Below, in pieces: positions 25,485 through 35,253 of a stretch of 64,000 nt of DNA; position 1 is the first letter of the stretch; every line of letters begins with the position of its first letter. The translations under genes and the position numbers were made by a program. This stretch comes from Herbaspirillum sp. SJZ106 (GTDB taxonomy: Bacteria; Pseudomonadota; Gammaproteobacteria; Burkholderiales; Burkholderiaceae_D), in the NCBI RefSeq assembly GCF_006715495.1, contig NZ_VFNI01000007.1, positions 1 through 64,000 on the forward strand. The letters run 5' to 3'. The notes beneath the pieces were generated by a model. That model was not told the origin of the DNA. It searched no databases and saw nothing but the letters and a program-made list of their open reading frames with translations.

Positions 25485-26732
25485 ATGTCAGCGGCCATCG
25501 ACGCCTTGCGCGCACCCAGCGTGCGGCGCTTCTCCCAACGCACCGCCCAGCGCATCGCCAGCCAGGCCCAGGCGCTGCAAGTCGCCCATGCGCTGGCGCA
25601 GGAATTCGCCCAGGGCGCCGCCGGGCGCGACCGCGAACGCCGCCTGCCGTTCGAGGAGATCGAGCGCTTCTCGCATAGCGGGCTGTGGGCCATTTCGGTG
25701 CCGCGCGCCTATGGCGGCATCGGCGCCTCGTGGGCCACGGTGGCCGAGGTCTTCAAGATCGTCTCCGCCGCCGATCCGTCGATCGGCCAGATTCCGCAAA
25801 ACCATTTCGGCAATCTCAACGTCATCGCCAATGCTGGCAGCGAAGAGCAGAAACGCTTTTTCTTCGGCGAGGCCCTGGACGGCGCCCGCTTCGGCAACGC
25901 CGGGCCGGAACGCAACAGCAAGAACGTGCTCGACGTACGCACCCGCGCCGTGCCTGACGACGAGGCCGGCGATGGCAGCTACCTGCTGACGGGCACGCGC
26001 TTTTATTCCACCGGCGCCTTGTATGCGCACTGGATTCCCAGCCGCGCCATCGACGGGCGCGGCGATCCGCTGTTCGTCTACAACCGTGCCGACGCGCCGG
26101 GTTTGTGCGTGGTCGACGATTGGTCCAGCTTCGGCCAGCGCACCACCGCCAGCGGCAGCGTGGTGTTCGACCGCGTGCGGGTGCCGGCATCGCAGGTGCT
26201 GCATGTAAAGGATTTGCTCAAGCAACCTAACAACATTGGCCCGGTATCGCAACTGATCCAGGCCGCCATCGACGCCGGCATCGCCCATGCGGCGGTGCGC
26301 GACGCCATCGAATTCGTGACCACGCGCTCGCGCCCCTACGCCGACAGCGACTTCGAGCGCGCCTCCGACGATCCCTACATCATCCGCGACATCGGCAACC
26401 TGAAGCTGCGCCTGCACGCCAGCGACGCACTGCTGGAACGCGCCGCCGGCGTGCTGGACGCTTTGCCCGAGGCCATCAGCTTCGAGCAGATGGCCGCAGC
26501 CTCGGTGGCCGTGGCCGAAGCCAAGGTGCTCTCCACCGAGCTGGCGCTGCTGGCGTCCGAAAAATTGTTCGAACTGGCCGGCTCGGCGTCCACGCTGGCT
26601 GCCCACAATCTCGACCGCCACTGGCGCAATGCGCGCGTGCACACGCTGCACGACCCGGTGCGCTGGAAATATCACGCAGTCGGCAACTACGCCCTGAACG
26701 GCACGCCGCCGCCGCGCCATTCGTGGAGCTGA
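25485..26732 (+). CDS. SfnB-like acyl-CoA dehydrogenase-family flavoprotein (copy 1)
   Basis: A 415-residue member of the acyl-CoA dehydrogenase fold, of the SfnB sulfur-acquisition group. It shows LWAISVPRAYGGIGASWATVAEV, SIGQIPQNHFGN, GTRFYSTGALYAHWI and the C-terminal LDRHWRNARVHTLHDPVRWKYHAVGN typical of FMN-dependent desulfurisation-type enzymes (DszC/SfnB). The start at 25485 is preceded by AGGAAGGA. It is the first gene of a sulfur operon, immediately followed by a paralogue. The substrate is probably an organosulfur compound. Confidence 0.78.
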   Translation: MSAAIDALRAPSVRRFSQRTAQRIASQAQALQVAHALAQEFAQGAAGRDRERRLPFEEIERFSHSGLWAISVPRAYGGIGASWATVAEVFKIVSAADPSIGQIPQNHFGNLNVIANAGSEEQKRFFFGEALDGARFGNAGPERNSKNVLDVRTRAVPDDEAGDGSYLLTGTRFYSTGALYAHWIPSRAIDGRGDPLFVYNRADAPGLCVVDDWSSFGQRTTASGSVVFDRVRVPASQVLHVKDLLKQPNNIGPVSQLIQAAIDAGIAHAAVRDAIEFVTTRSRPYADSDFERASDDPYIIRDIGNLKLRLHASDALLERAAGVLDALPEAISFEQMAAASVAVAEAKVLSTELALLASEKLFELAGSASTLAAHNLDRHWRNARVHTLHDPVRWKYHAVGNYALNGTPPPRHSWS

Positions 26733-26782
26733 AGCGCTCCGCCGTCACCAACCGCCTATTGACCATTGTCCGAAGAAACGCC

Positions 26783-28051
26783 ATGACCCAGACCGCAGCT
26801 CCCACTGCCCCCACCGCCACCGCGCCCGATTCCTTGCCGTCGTCCCCGGCTTCCGCCACCCCGCGCATCGTCGCCCGCATCCGCGACGACGCCGAGGCGC
26901 TGGCCGTGGCGCGCAAGCTGGCCGAAGACTTCGCGCGCGAATCCGCCCTGCGCGACCGTGAGCGCAAGCTGCCCTGGGACGAACTGGAGCGCTACGTGCG
27001 TTCCGGCCTGTGGGGTATCACCGTGCCCAGGGAATACGGCGGCGCCGGCGTCTCCTACGGCACGCTGGCCGAAGTGATCGCCACCATTTCCTCGGGCGAC
27101 GGCTCCATCGGCCAGATCCCGCAGAACCATTTCTATGCGGTCGAGCTGATCCGCGTCAACGGCAACGAATCGCAGAAGCGCTTCTTCTTCGAGCGCGTGC
27201 TGCAAGGCGACCGCTTCGGCAACGCGCTGGCCGAGCTGGGCACCAAGACTTCGCACGACCGCAAGACCAGCCTCACGCGCGATCCGAACGGCCCCGGCTA
27301 CCGCATCAACGGCCGCAAGTTCTACGCCACCGACGCGCTGTATGCCGACTGGGTGCCGACCTCGGTGATTGATGAAGCCGGCGTGCAGCAACTGGCCATC
27401 GTGCCGCGCCACGCGCCGGGCCTGACCATCATCGACGACTGGTCCGGTTTCGGCCAGCGCACCACCGGCAGCGGCAGCGCCGTGTTCGACAACGTGCACG
27501 TGCCGGCCGATGCCGTGATCGGCTTCGCCGCCGCCTTCACGCGCCCGACCCAGATCGGCCCGATGGCGCAGATCCAGCACGCCGCCATCGACCTGGGCAT
27601 CGCGCGCGCCGCCTACCGCGACCTGATCGCCTTCGTGCAGACGCGTTCGCGCCCCTGGATCGACAGCGGCGTCGAACGCGCCGGCGACGATCCGCTCACC
27701 ATTCGCGAAGTGGGCGGCCTGACCATCCAGCTGCATGCCGCCGAAGCGCTGGTGCAGCGCGCCGGGCACAAGGTGGACGCGGCTGCCGCCGCGCCTACCG
27801 AAGACAGCGTGGCCGAAGCCTCCATTGCCGTGGCCGAAGCGCGCGTGCTGACCACCGAAGTCTCGCTGGCGGCCGGCAGCAAGCTGTTCGAACTGGCCGG
27901 ATCGCAATCGACGCTGGCCGAACACAACCTCGACCGCCACTGGCGCAATGCGCGTACCCACACGCTGCACGACCCGGTGCGCTGGAAGTACCACGCCATC
28001 GGCAATTTCTACCTGAACGGCAAGAAGCCGCCACGCCACGGCGCGCTGTGA
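26783..28051 (+). CDS. SfnB-like acyl-CoA dehydrogenase-family flavoprotein (copy 2)
   Basis: A 422-residue paralogue of the preceding gene, sharing the SIGQIPQNHF, DDWSGFGQRTTGSG and HWRNARTHTLHDPVRWKYHA segments. It has an extra Ala/Pro/Thr-rich N-terminus (~25 residues). The start at 26783 follows a 50-bp spacer. Tandem paralogues may use different sulfone or sulfonate intermediates, or may form a heteromer; neither can be decided from sequence. Confidence 0.78.
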   Translation: MTQTAAPTAPTATAPDSLPSSPASATPRIVARIRDDAEALAVARKLAEDFARESALRDRERKLPWDELERYVRSGLWGITVPREYGGAGVSYGTLAEVIATISSGDGSIGQIPQNHFYAVELIRVNGNESQKRFFFERVLQGDRFGNALAELGTKTSHDRKTSLTRDPNGPGYRINGRKFYATDALYADWVPTSVIDEAGVQQLAIVPRHAPGLTIIDDWSGFGQRTTGSGSAVFDNVHVPADAVIGFAAAFTRPTQIGPMAQIQHAAIDLGIARAAYRDLIAFVQTRSRPWIDSGVERAGDDPLTIREVGGLTIQLHAAEALVQRAGHKVDAAAAAPTEDSVAEASIAVAEARVLTTEVSLAAGSKLFELAGSQSTLAEHNLDRHWRNARTHTLHDPVRWKYHAIGNFYLNGKKPPRHGAL

Positions 28052-28127
28052 GAGACGCCAGGCCGACTATCGGCGGCCGGCGGCGATGTCGCCATTGAGC
28101 TGACGCCTGCGCGGCAGGAGAGGGAAC

Positions 28128-29498
28128 ATGAGCAAGAAGGAAATCCGGCTCAACGCATTCAACATGAACTGCGTGAACCACATCAACCACGGCCTGTGGA
28201 CGCACCCGCGCGACCGCTCGCAGGACTACACCGACATCGGCTACTGGACGCACCTGGCGCAACTGCTGGAGCGCGGCAAGTTCGACGGCCTGTTCCTGGC
28301 CGATATCGTCGGCGTCTACGATGTCTACCAGCAGTCGGCCGACATCACGCTGCGCGAATCGATCCAGTTGCCGGTGAACGATCCGCTGCTGCTGGTCCCG
28401 GCCATGGCCGCAGTGACCGAACACCTCGGCTTCGGCATCACCGCCAACCTGACCTACGAGGCGCCGTTCCTGTTCGCGCGCCGCATGTCCACGCTCGACC
28501 ATCTCACCAAGGGGCGGGTCGGCTGGAACATCGTCACCGGCTACCTCGACAGCGCTGCGCGCGCCATGGGCCTGACCGAGCAGCTGGAACACGACCAGCG
28601 CTACGACCGCGCCGACGAGTTCATGGAGGTGGTCTATAAGCTGTGGGAAGGCAGCTGGGAAGACGGCGCCGTGGTGCGCGACCGCGCCAACCGCGTCTAT
28701 GCCGACCCGTCCAGGGTGCACAAGATCAGGCACAGCGGCGACTTCTACCGCGTCGAGGGCATCCACCTGTCGGAACCGTCGCGCCAGCGTACGCCGGTGC
28801 TGTACCAGGCCGGCTCGTCGGGGCGCGGCCAGGCCTTCGGCGCCCGCCATGCCGAATGCGTGTTCATCTCCAGCCAGACGCGCGATGCCGCCCGCAAGCT
28901 GGTGCAGGGCATCCGCGCAGGCGCCGCGCGCGAAGGGCGCAACCCGGACGACGTGAAAATCTTCATGGGCCTGACCGTGGTCACCGCCGCCACCGAACAG
29001 GCCGCGCGCGACAAGTACCGCGAATACGCCAGCTATGCCAGTCCGGAAGCCGGGCTGGCACATTTCTCGGCCGGCACCGGGATCGATTTCTCGCAATATG
29101 AACTGGATGAGCCGATCCGCGCGGCCAAGACCAATTCCATCGAATCGCTGGTCAAGACCGTGACCAACCCCGAACTCAACTGGACCAAGCGCAAGCTGCT
29201 GCAACAGCTTGAGCTGGGCGGGCGCTACGCCACCATGGTCGGCTCGCCCACCCAGGTGGCCGATGAGCTGGAGGCCTGGATGGCCGATACCGGCGTCGAC
29301 GGCTTCAACCTCACGCGCACGGTCACGCCCGAGAGCTTCGAGGATTTCGTCGATCTGGTGATCCCGGTGCTGCAGGAGCGCGGTTCCTACAAGCGCGACT
29401 ACGCTGCCGGCACGCTGCGCGAGAAACTGTTTCGCGGCGCCCCGACCTTGCCCGCGCGCCATGTCGGCGCCGGCTACCGCACCGGTGTGACCGCCTGA
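28128..29498 (+). CDS. LLM-class flavin-dependent monooxygenase (NtaA/SnaA/DszA type)
   Basis: A 456-residue bacterial-luciferase-like enzyme that uses reduced FMN. It has LLERGKFDGLFLADIVG, GRVGWNIVTGYLDSAARAMG, YDRADEFMEVVYKLWEGSW and PVLYQAGSSGRGQAFGARHAE, characteristic of the NtaA/SnaA/DszA branch. Members cleave C-S or C-N bonds in sulfides, sulfones or chelators. GGAGAGGGAAC precedes the ATG. With the two SfnB-like genes it forms a plausible organosulfur scavenging operon. Confidence 0.85.
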   Translation: MSKKEIRLNAFNMNCVNHINHGLWTHPRDRSQDYTDIGYWTHLAQLLERGKFDGLFLADIVGVYDVYQQSADITLRESIQLPVNDPLLLVPAMAAVTEHLGFGITANLTYEAPFLFARRMSTLDHLTKGRVGWNIVTGYLDSAARAMGLTEQLEHDQRYDRADEFMEVVYKLWEGSWEDGAVVRDRANRVYADPSRVHKIRHSGDFYRVEGIHLSEPSRQRTPVLYQAGSSGRGQAFGARHAECVFISSQTRDAARKLVQGIRAGAAREGRNPDDVKIFMGLTVVTAATEQAARDKYREYASYASPEAGLAHFSAGTGIDFSQYELDEPIRAAKTNSIESLVKTVTNPELNWTKRKLLQQLELGGRYATMVGSPTQVADELEAWMADTGVDGFNLTRTVTPESFEDFVDLVIPVLQERGSYKRDYAAGTLREKLFRGAPTLPARHVGAGYRTGVTA

Positions 29499-29527
29499 GG
29501 GCGCGTTGCGCCAACGAGGGGAATGCC

Positions 29528-29590
29528 ATGCCCTTGCTCGACATCGGCGGCCTGAAAGCATCCTTCTCCGGCCGCGATGCCGTGCGCTGA
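29528..29590 (+). pseudogene. 20-codon remnant resembling the N-terminus of an ABC ATPase
   Basis: A well-formed initiation site (GAGGGG, 6-nt gap, ATG) starts MPLLDIGGLKASFSGRDAVR and then stops. LLDIxGLxxSF..RxAVR is how peptide/nickel-type ABC ATPases commonly begin. No continuation is visible in other frames before the next gene, so the rest appears deleted. It could instead be a tiny leader ORF. Confidence 0.3.
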
Positions 29591-29733
29591 TCGCGGGAGC
29601 GGCGGCATCGCGGGAACCGCAGGCGGATCTGCTGCGCGCTTAGTCGCTGCGGACATAAACAAGCGGGAAAAGATTCGTTCCACTGCCACGGGGCCGTCGT
29701 TACATTGGCTGTTTTTCTTGCCGGGGACAAAGG

Positions 29734-30573
29734 ATGAAACACGCAGTGGCGACATGGATCAGGAGATGGACGGGCGCCGTATTGACGGCGGCATTGGCGG
29801 CGGCACTGGCGATGCATGCGCCGGCCCGGGCGCAGGACAAGGTGCTGAAGGTCGGCGTGACCAGCGGCCCGCATGCGCAGATCTTCGAAGCGGTCAAGCG
29901 CGTGTTCGAGCGCGACAATCCGGGTTACAAGATCAGGATCATCGAATTCAACGACTACATCCAGCCCAATGCGGCGCTCGATGCCGGCGAACTCGACGCC
30001 AACAGCTACCAGCACCGTCCGTTCCTGAATGCGCAGATCAAGGCGCGCGGCTACAAGCTGTATGCCGAGGGCAAGACCATGATCGGGCCGATGGCGGTCT
30101 ATTCCAAGAAGTACCGCAAGCTGGAAGACATTCCCGCCGGTGCCAAGATCGGCATCCCCAACGACCCGGCCAATGAAAGCCGCGTGCTGCTGCTGTTGCA
30201 AAAGCATGGCGCGCTCAAGCTGCGCGCCGGCATCGATGCCCTGACCGGCACCAATGCCACGCCCATCGACATCGTCGAGAATCCGAAGAAGTGGAAATTC
30301 GTCGAAATCGATGCCGGGCAATTGCCGCGCACGCTGGACGATCTGGATGCCTCCGCGATCAACGCCGACTTCGCCGCCAAGGCCGGTTTGAATCCCGCCA
30401 GGGACAGCCTGGTGGTGGAGAACGGGGACAGCCCCTATGCCTGCCTGATCGCCGTGCGCGAGAAGGACAAGGCGCAGCCCTGGTTGCCCAGGCTGGTGCA
30501 GGCCTACCAGTCGGATGAAGTGAAGCGGTTCATCGAAACCGAATTCAAGGGCGGCATCCTGGCCGCCTGGTAA
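29734..30573 (+). CDS. MetQ/NlpA-family ABC substrate-binding protein
   Basis: A 279-residue periplasmic binding protein. A signal peptide ends ALAMHAPARAQ with no lipobox Cys, so it is a soluble variant of a usually lipidated family. Family hallmarks are KVGVTSGPHAQIFEAVK, LDANSYQHRPFLNAQIK, KIGIPNDPANESRVLLLLQKHG and EFKGGILAAW. NlpA proteins bind methionine or related sulfur compounds, consistent with the sulfur genes upstream. No cognate permease or ATPase is in the window, and a possible ABC remnant lies 140 bp upstream. Confidence 0.85.
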   Translation: MKHAVATWIRRWTGAVLTAALAAALAMHAPARAQDKVLKVGVTSGPHAQIFEAVKRVFERDNPGYKIRIIEFNDYIQPNAALDAGELDANSYQHRPFLNAQIKARGYKLYAEGKTMIGPMAVYSKKYRKLEDIPAGAKIGIPNDPANESRVLLLLQKHGALKLRAGIDALTGTNATPIDIVENPKKWKFVEIDAGQLPRTLDDLDASAINADFAAKAGLNPARDSLVVENGDSPYACLIAVREKDKAQPWLPRLVQAYQSDEVKRFIETEFKGGILAAW

Positions 30574-30586
30574 TGCCGATTTCGTT

Positions 30587-32041
30587 TTATTCCGTTGCTG
30601 TCCCCGCATACGCCACGCAGCGCCGCGCCAGCGTATCGGTGGGATCCACCAGGACGACGGTCTTGCCGCTGCCGTGCTCCAGTTGCGGGTACGGCAGCAG
30701 CAGCGGCAGTTCGGTACATCCCAAAATGACCACGTCGGCGCCTTGCCGCACCAGGTCATCCAGGCCGGCGCGGATGTCGTCCTGGCACTGGCCTTCGGTA
30801 TAACCGGCCTTGACCCCTTCGCGGCCGTAGATGGCGTTCATCACGCGCTCTTGCATGGCCGGCGAGGGCGTCAGCTGTTCCAGTCCCTGTTCTTCCAGCG
30901 CGCGGCGGTAGACGCCGCTGCCGACGGTGCCCGAGGTCGCCAGCAGGCCGACCTGCTTCAGCTCAGGAAAACGCGCGCGGATGCTTTCCACCGTCACCGT
31001 CAGCATGTTGACGATAGGGATGGAGAGGCTGGGCTGGATGCGCTCGACGTAGGCGTGCGCAGTGTTGCAGGGAATCGCGATGAGGTCGGCGCCGCCTTCC
31101 TCCAGTTTCTTGCAGGTGGCGTACAGCGCGATGGTCGGGTCGGGCCCCTGGCCGACCAGGTTCTCGGTGCGGTCGGGGATCTGCGGGTTCTGTTCCACAT
31201 GCACCTTGATATGGTCCTGGTCGCGTTCGGCCGGCGTATTGCGCACGATCTTTTGCATGAAATCCACCGTGGCCGCCGGCCCCACGCCACCCACCACGCC
31301 GATCTTGAACGGCTTGGCCGACGTCTCGCGCCGGCCATCGGCCACGCATTGCGCATAGACCTGGTTGGCATCGACGATCGGCACCGGCAGCGTGCCGATG
31401 GCATGCGCCACCAGCGCCACTTCGGTGAGGCCGGGCAGGATCAGGTCCGCGCCTTGCGCCACCAGATCCTGCGCCGCCTCAGTCAGTAACTGCAACGGCT
31501 TGCCGGTGAGCGAACCTTGCTTGATGCCGCCTTCGCCATAGACCGCCTCGGTCACCGCGTCGCGGCCCTGCGGCATGCGGGGATAGATCACATCGAAGGC
31601 CGGCGCGGGAAAGTAGCGTTCGAACAGGCCGCTGGCGCGCGTGTAGTCCGAGGTCAGCACGCCGATGCGGGCGGCCTGCGGGTGGATGCGGCGCACGTGG
31701 CTGCGCAGCGCCTCCATCAGGTCGACGATGGGCAGCGTGGTGTTGGCCTTGAGTTCGTCGAGGAAGGTATGGCTGAGGAAGCAGGGCAGCACCACCGCGC
31801 CGACGCCGCGCCGTTCGAAATCGCGGATCATGTCGAACACATACAGCTTGCGCTCGGTGGTGGCGGCGCTGGTCGAACCGCTGCCGCGAAACGGATGCTG
31901 CTCGAACACGACATCGGCCTGTTCGATATTGCCGTGCGCCGCCATGGCTTTCATCAGCTTGAAGAAAACGTCGGCGCTGGCCAGCGGGCCGAGCCCGCCG
32001 ATGATGCCGAACGAGCGGGTGCCTTCGATGAGGGGAACCAT
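30587..32041 (-). CDS. Tandem-fused aspartate/glutamate racemase family protein
   Basis: 484 residues made of two Asp/Glu-racemase domains in one chain (about 8-235 and 246-480). These cofactor-independent enzymes use two cysteines. Domain 2 has both (Cys325 in IPCNTAH, Cys442 in LGCTELP). Domain 1 keeps the first (Cys87 in LPCFLSH) but has PGLTE with Leu205 where the second Cys is expected, so it cannot be a canonical two-base racemase. The start is the ATG at 32041, with a GGAAA about 5 nt upstream. It is convergent with the MetQ-like gene, 14 bp apart. The substrate is not known. Confidence 0.85.
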   Translation of the reverse strand: MVPLIEGTRSFGIIGGLGPLASADVFFKLMKAMAAHGNIEQADVVFEQHPFRGSGSTSAATTERKLYVFDMIRDFERRGVGAVVLPCFLSHTFLDELKANTTLPIVDLMEALRSHVRRIHPQAARIGVLTSDYTRASGLFERYFPAPAFDVIYPRMPQGRDAVTEAVYGEGGIKQGSLTGKPLQLLTEAAQDLVAQGADLILPGLTEVALVAHAIGTLPVPIVDANQVYAQCVADGRRETSAKPFKIGVVGGVGPAATVDFMQKIVRNTPAERDQDHIKVHVEQNPQIPDRTENLVGQGPDPTIALYATCKKLEEGGADLIAIPCNTAHAYVERIQPSLSIPIVNMLTVTVESIRARFPELKQVGLLATSGTVGSGVYRRALEEQGLEQLTPSPAMQERVMNAIYGREGVKAGYTEGQCQDDIRAGLDDLVRQGADVVILGCTELPLLLPYPQLEHGSGKTVVLVDPTDTLARRCVAYAGTATE

Positions 32042-32244
32042 GGTGTTTCCTTTGCGTTGGTGGGCCGGACATGTCGTCCGATACCTGCCAGTATGCGCTC
32101 CGGGAAGGGCGGCGTTCATGCTTAGCGTGCATGGAAGGGCGGCGCCGAGCGCGGCAGGTTTTTGCGGCCTATGCAGATAAGGCATGACGGGAGACGGATT
32201 CCCCCATGTGCTTGGATTATTGTCTCCTGCCTTTGCCCGCCATC

Positions 32245-32385
32245 TCAATTGGCGGATGCGAACATGTAGTGGCTGGCGAACGGCTGGCCCTTTTCCATCG
32301 GGGGCGGCATCAGTCTGCGCAGGCCAGCCGTCCCGATGTTGAAACGGAAGGAGAGCAGAGCGGTGCGTTCAATGATGGCGTTCAT
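32245..32385 (-). CDS. Unrecognised 46-residue ORF downstream of the TonB receptor
   Basis: The frame starts with an ATG 15 nt after the receptor stop and reads MNAIIERTALLSFRFNIG..., ending ...FASHYMFASAN. Composition and position suggest a real gene at the end of the receptor operon, although no good Shine-Dalgarno is visible. It has no membrane segment or signal peptide and I do not recognise it. The remaining DNA to 32042 shows nothing I can assign. Confidence 0.4.
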   Translation of the reverse strand: MNAIIERTALLSFRFNIGTAGLRRLMPPPMEKGQPFASHYMFASAN

Positions 32386-32400
32386 GGGAACGTCTTGTGA

Positions 32401-34787
32401 TCAATAGGTATACCGCAAGGTCAACTGCAGGCTGCGAGGCGGGGCCGTGGCGTAACGGATTGCGTTGGTGCTTTGGCTATTGTTGGAAGTCGCATCCTCC
32501 GGGCCGATATCGGACCAGCGCGCATAATAGGCATTGAAGACGTTCTCCACATTGAGCCTGACGGTAAAACCGGGAAAAGGCGCCATCCAAGCACCGGCAT
32601 TGATCACCGAATAAGGCTGCGCCATCTTGGCGGTGCTGTTGGAGGCATCGCCAGCGATGCGACTCCTTGCCTTGCCCCAGGCATGCTCCAGGTTGGCATG
32701 CGCACCCCAGCCGGCCTGCCGGTAGCGCGCGCCGATGATGGCGCGCATCGGCTGGATCGAGTTCATTGGCACCCAGCGCTTGCCGACAACGGGAATGGAT
32801 TGCCCCCAGGCCGTTGGCCGGCCGAATATCGATTCTTCTACATCGCCGCGTGCATAAGCGATGGCGGCATTGGTTCGCCATGCGGCATTGATATCCCATT
32901 CGCTTCTGGCCTCAAATCCTCGGATATGCGCCCGGTTTTCATTGACGCTCTTCCATTCCTGGAGCGCGCCCACATCAATCCTGTCGCCGACGACCCGGTT
33001 CTGAATGAAATCGCGATAGCGGCTTGTAAATGACGCCAGCGAGTAGCGAAATCCTTTGCTGGCACCGCGTACGCCAAGCTCTATACCGGTTACCTTTTCT
33101 GGTTTTAAATGGGGATTGCCCGAGTACATGTAAGTGAAAAACGGCAACTGATGGAAGTAGTTGGCGTTCAGTTGTTCCGGCGTGGGGGCGCGAAATCCCC
33201 GGGCATAATTAAAATAGGGCGCAAAGGCCGGCGCAAGCTCCCAGATCAGCCCCAGGCGCGGCGTGAAGGCATAGTCGCTGCGCGTTGCAAACGAGGCTTT
33301 TCTGGTTGCAAGTTCTTTCTTGTCGAGGGCCGATAAGGAAGACTCGTCCGGCACCAGACGGAAAAAATCGTAACGCAATCCCGGAATAATCTTGAACTGT
33401 GAGATGGATATCTCATCCTGAACAAAGCCGCCTGCCAGCAGATAGCTGCTGTCCGGGGAGACTTTTTGCGGAAAGTGCAGTCCGCTTCCCGGAACGGTTC
33501 CTCCAAGCGTCATCGCGATGTTGGAATAGCTGACATCCAAGCCGTGGCGCAGGGCATGGCTGGTCTGCCCGACCCGAAAATGGGTATCGGCCACGATATT
33601 AAAACCGATGGTCTTGTCGCTATATCGATTGTCGCGCAGGCGCTGAACTGTGCGCGGTGGCGCAACGGCGCCGAGGAAGGCGCCTTGTTTTTCAAAAAAC
33701 CAATTATTAAGAAAATCCGTCAAGAACGAACCAGTAGGAACGGGCCCAAACACGCTTTCCTTCGTCAATTGCCGAATACTCGAATCCTGCCAATACAGAT
33801 GCGCATGCAGCCGACTCAGCCAGTCTGTCTCGCTCCCATCGTGGAAATATTCGAGCGACAGGCGTTTGCGCTTGGTCGTGTCATAGGCATGCATCGAGCG
33901 CGTGGCCCGGAAAACCGGTGTCGGCGAGACTTGGTTTAAGGCATTGGTATCGACTTGCAGGTTCAGGTTCTCCAGCGTGGCTTGCAGGCGATTGGCGGGA
34001 TTCATCTTGAACCCCAGCTTGGACAGGTAGTAGCGGCTTTCCATATTGACCGGATTGGGCGCGGTGCGGTTGCTATTGGGGCTCTGGTTATTTTCCTGTG
34101 ACCAGGTCTCGTGACCGCTGCGCAGGCTGCCCATGAACATGCCCTGCCAGCGATCGTCGTCAAAGGCGACACCGGCTGAGTGGTTGAAGGAATTGTCTTG
34201 TTGTGCATAGGACGACTGCATGAAGCCGCCTGTGCTTTTGCCCGTGCCGATCAGGTCGCGCGCCCCAGTGTGGTGACGCTGACCACCCCGGCCAGGCTAT
34301 CGGCGCCGTATTGGGTTGAATTGGCGCCGCGCAAAATTTCGATCTTGCGGAAGCTGTCGATCTCCCAATAGTCGCCGCGCCCGGTCTGAAATGCGGGCCC
34401 GAATGAAAAACTGTTGGGCAGGCGGATGCCATCCTGCACGATCAGCACCCGGTTGCCTTCAATGCCGCGAATGTTGATGGCTTCATTGCGGGCGCGGCCG
34501 GTCGCTGAACGCGTCGCTGAAAAGTTCGAAGGTCGGGTGCGCACCATCACGTCCACCTCGTCCCTGAGTGCGTCCTTGATGTTACGGGCGCTTTTTTCCT
34601 GGAGGTCTTCGCGCGTGACGACAGTGACGGTAGCCGCGATGTCATCGGGAACATGGTCGTCATGGACGGTAATATCGTCGAGTCGGCCACGGGTATCCGG
34701 GACGCCTTCGCTGCCAGTCGCGCCAGCGGTTAAACACCAGCCCTGGCAACAAGCCAATGCAATGGCCAGGGGGATCTTTCTCAGCAT
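32401..34787 (-). pseudogene. TonB-dependent heme/hemoglobin-type receptor, frameshifted
   Basis: Two frames make one receptor of about 795 residues. The first (start 34787) has a signal peptide, DDITVHD as a possible TonB box and a full plug domain ending SLAGVVSVTTLG. It stops at 34251. The second frame resumes with RDLIGTGKSTGGFMQ and runs through the 22-strand barrel to the aromatic C-terminus RYTY. The barrel carries FRAP and NPHL motifs, with His in between, as in HemR/HmuR-type heme receptors. The shift lies in GGGGCGCGCG (minus strand) at about 34255-34266 and could be reversible slippage, decay or a sequencing error. Confidence 0.8.
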
Positions 34788-35253
34788 CGGGTCAGCCTTT
34801 CTTCTTGAAGGTGTTGGCTGACGTGACGCTGGCGTAACACGAATGGTTGGGAGGAGAGAGCCAGCGCAAGGAGGCGGGTTGGGCCGCTTGCGCCGGCTGG
34901 TTTCTTCCATCGCTTCCCTGGCCGGTTGATGCGGCGGGAATAAACGGGAAACGGCCTCGCACAGGAGAATGCTTGGAAACGTGCGACAGCCGAGGCGAAT
35001 GCATGCTCGTGACTGGATTCGCGCAAACCGGAGCCGCCATTCTTATTGAGAACGATTCCTATGTATGTAGAAGAAATCGGATATTTCCTGGCAGCCGGGC
35101 TTCGCTTCATCTGATCACCGTCGCATGGAGGAGCAATGCCAGCGGTTCCGACCGGAAATAAATTCGTCTGCGGTTAAAATGCAAGGCCGATCCACTGGCA
35201 GGCATAAGGGTGTGCAGACGTTCTAAGCCTCGCCGCCAACCACAACGAACAAC
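34788..35253. promoter_or_regulatory. Divergent intergenic region with a Fur-box-like site
   Basis: This region separates the receptor and the DMT transporter. TGAGAACGATTCCTA at 35047-35061, within TTATTGAGAACGATTCC, resembles Fur boxes upstream of beta-proteobacterial iron receptors. Iron control of the receptor is therefore plausible, though the match to consensus is partial (about 9 of 14). An 82-codon minus-strand frame at 34792-35040 is open but has no protein-like features. Nothing else was recognised. Confidence 0.35.

Noticed and set aside
34792-35040. 82-codon minus-strand ORF before the TonB receptor
   Set aside because: No recognisable motif, mixed third-position use and overlap with the probable regulatory region; more likely chance.
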